Source: DATEDA01 sp963789885 (GTDB taxonomy: Bacteria; Pseudomonadota; Gammaproteobacteria; Burkholderiales; SG8-39). Taken from it: 64,000 bases of DNA. The stretch covers positions 186,001-250,000 of the forward strand of contig CAWBNB010000003.1 of assembly GCA_963789885.1 (NCBI GenBank), read 5' to 3'. Below the pieces are notes generated by a model. That model was not told where the DNA came from. It worked only from the letters and a program-made list of their open reading frames with translations, and made no database searches. This document shows, piece after piece, positions 63,688 through 64,000 of this stretch; the first letter of the stretch is position 1, and the number at the start of each line of letters is the position of its first letter. The position numbers and the translations under genes were made by a program.

Positions 63688-64000
63688 GCGAAGCCGTACA
63701 GCCGGCGCGGATTGTCGACGAGCAGCGCCCGGCGCGCGGTCTCCGAGGGCGCGATCTGCGCGAGCAGGTCGACGAGCACGCCGTCGTCCGGCACCTCCTT
63801 GAGGTTGGGGTGCGGCCAGTCCGTTCCCCACACGACGCGGTCGCCGCCGACCTCGACCAGCTTGCGCGCGAACGGGACCGCGTCCGGCCAGGGCGAGCCC
63901 GTGCGCGAGATGCGCTCGCTGCCGCTCACCTTGACCCAGACCTTGGGATCCTCCAGCAGCCGGAGCAGCTCGCGGAACGGCGCCTGGCCGGTGCCCTGCG
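63684..64000 (-). CDS. Amidohydrolase family 2 (TIM-barrel dicarboxylate/lactone hydrolase), C-terminal part
   Basis: The frame enters from the right window edge and ends at TGA 63684, giving about 105 C-terminal residues: LLRLLEDPKVWVKVSGSERI, then VVWGTDWPHPNLKEVPDDG with the late metal/active-site aspartate of the 2-pyrone-4,6-dicarboxylate hydrolase-like group, and ALLVDNPRRLYGFA. The H-x-H N-terminal motif lies outside. Co-transcribed with the SDR by a four-base overlap. Confidence 0.82.
   Translation of the reverse strand, partial: QGTGQAPFRELLRLLEDPKVWVKVSGSERISRTGSPWPDAVPFARKLVEVGGDRVVWGTDWPHPNLKEVPDDGVLVDLLAQIAPSETARRALLVDNPRRLYGFA

Overview
The window is GC-rich DNA, apparently from an uncultured betaproteobacterium of Burkholderiales type. 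The clues are Bug-type (TctC) periplasmic receptors, hydantoinase A/B genes, a TRAP transporter, a class I polyhydroxyalkanoate synthase, a CyaC-like cyclase beside a Crp-type regulator, and strong GC bias at third codon positions. This placement is inference; no rRNA or tRNA is present to test it. I saw no transposase, integrase or CRISPR array.

Layout. 0-5.5 kb: N-terminal part of an Mg2+ P-type ATPase, an ArsB/SLC13-type permease, a small conserved gene, a DrrAB-type ABC exporter and two regulator remnants. 5.6-17.5 kb: catabolic and uptake genes: a GSA-like aminotransferase and a 2-hydroxyacid dehydrogenase divergent from a TRAP dctPQM operon, then hyuA/hyuB, a SelA-like PLP enzyme and a Bug receptor. 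18-25.5 kb: secreted or effector-like hydrolases (DUF2235, Tat amidohydrolase, SGNH, DUF6351). 25.5-31 kb: cupin, VOC protein, ECF sigma/anti-sigma pair, metallophosphoesterase, cupredoxin, truncated GDT1 and SCO1. 31-34.6 kb: a heme/2Fe-2S-type adenylate cyclase divergent from a Crp-family regulator, bracketed by two tiny secreted proteins with the same C-terminal motif. 35-39 kb: a histidine-rich metal module with a TonB receptor. 39-42.5 kb: cysteine synthase, a heavily frameshifted aminotransferase and a fatty acid desaturase. 42.5-47.7 kb: truncated and fused genes, a candidate small RNA, DUF445, phaC and phaZ. 47.7-60.4 kb: an NMT1-like binding protein, NamZ, then a GntR-controlled operon with ABC uptake genes and six oxidoreductase, lactonase or binding-protein genes. 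60.4-64 kb: two Bug receptor fragments around a GMC oxidoreductase, a poly-A block inside a duplication, then an SDR and an amidohydrolase.

How genes work together. Many adjacent genes overlap by four bases (ATGA or GTGA), showing tight operons: hyuB-hyuA, sigma-anti-sigma, metallophosphoesterase-cupredoxin, the two sugar permeases, binding protein-aldo/keto reductase-lactonase, and SDR-amidohydrolase. The largest operon (51.4-60.4 kb) probably imports and oxidises a sugar or sugar acid under the GntR repressor encoded just upstream; a perfect 16-bp palindrome in its promoter region is the likely operator.

Sequence quality. Ten otherwise well-conserved genes carry single-base frameshifts: about twenty +1 and two -1, usually next to an identical base. 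Repairing them restores full-length family members. With the poly-A block and several in-frame gene fusions, this suggests consensus or assembly errors in parts of the window, so broken genes here should not be read as biological decay without checking reads.
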